This document shows positions 63,947-64,000 of a stretch of DNA of 64,000 nt, piece by piece. The notes under the pieces were generated by a model. The model did no database searches and was not told the origin of the DNA. It worked only from the letters and a program-made list of their open reading frames with translations. Made by a program: the position numbers and the translations under genes. Numbering within the stretch: the stretch's first letter is position 1; each line of letters begins with the position of its first letter. Source of the stretch: Pseudanabaena galeata CCNP1313 (GTDB taxonomy: Bacteria; Cyanobacteriota; Cyanobacteriia; Pseudanabaenales; Pseudanabaenaceae); contig NZ_CP112874.1 of the NCBI RefSeq assembly GCF_029910235.1, positions 1,302,001 through 1,366,000 of the forward strand, given 5' to 3'.

Positions 63947-63983
63947 TTAGAATTACTAGCATCTATGGTGCTAGTAATTCTAA
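63947..63983 (+). terminator. glpX terminator
   Basis: TTAGAATTACTAGCA pairs with its inverse around TCTATGG-type loop bases, 8 bases after the stop codon. The following CCCC TCAAAAAA has no T-run, so efficiency is uncertain. Confidence 0.65.
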
Positions 63984-64000
63984 GCCCCTCAAAAAAGTAA

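Overview
The window comes from a cyanobacterial chromosome, most likely a filamentous or Pseudanabaena-like species (the lineage is inference). Four things point there: the GCGATCGC octamer (HIP1) and its GCGATC core recur throughout; there is a form IB rbcL-rbcX-rbcS cluster; dnaE is cut after the N-terminal half of the cyanobacterial split intein; and there are many cyanobacterial signature families (Ycf46-like AAA ATPase, DUF3611, DUF1350, DUF3370, DUF2993, DUF92, bifunctional FBPase/SBPase). I found no tRNA, rRNA, CRISPR array or intact transposase.

Layout. 1-375: C-terminal end of ispG. 812-4294 (minus): AT-rich three-gene surface-polysaccharide cluster (two glycosyltransferases and a Wzy/ligase-like membrane protein). 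4497-9187: thiS, a P-type ATPase, a small membrane protein and a His-rich CobW-family GTPase. 9302-13236 (minus): urease genes ureD-ureA-ureB-ureC, interrupted between ureB and ureC by a PD-(D/E)XK nuclease-like gene. 13450-24619: pdhA, a GAF protein, an IctB/O-antigen-ligase-like protein with TPRs, a LpxB-related glycosyltransferase, speA and a small two-gene unit. 24730-28049: Ycf46-like ATPase, DUF3611 and DUF1350. 28749-31131: rbcLXS, followed by two small toxin-antitoxin-like pairs. 32283-44961: housekeeping and signalling genes (WecG-type glycosyltransferase, rpsN, thiD, GNAT, DUF2993, kinase-FGE fusion, cNMP-binding protein, VTE6-like kinase, S9 peptidase). 45163-48010: MacB-type ABC exporter and hicBA. 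48402-53276: pyrG and dnaE-N with two inteins. 53394-64000: an IS4-type remnant, PPOX flavoprotein, ECF sigma/anti-sigma/DM13 group, hemH lacking the cyanobacterial C-terminal CAB extension, response regulator/DUF362, Spx-like protein, VOC/purF and glpX.

How the genes connect. rbcLXS and the FBPase/SBPase serve the Calvin cycle. Urease needs nickel; ureE/F/G are not here and must be elsewhere. thiS and thiD are separate pieces of thiamine synthesis. pyrG, purF and dnaE-N serve nucleotide and DNA synthesis.

The most striking feature outside genes is intergenic structure. Nearly every gap holds one or more long perfect hairpins. These sort into several MITE-like families with conserved terminal inverted repeats and variable hairpin cargo. 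In three families the hairpin apex appears in opposite orientation between copies, and in one family the stem shows paired changes. Several of these elements form the ends of genes or create spurious ORF extensions.
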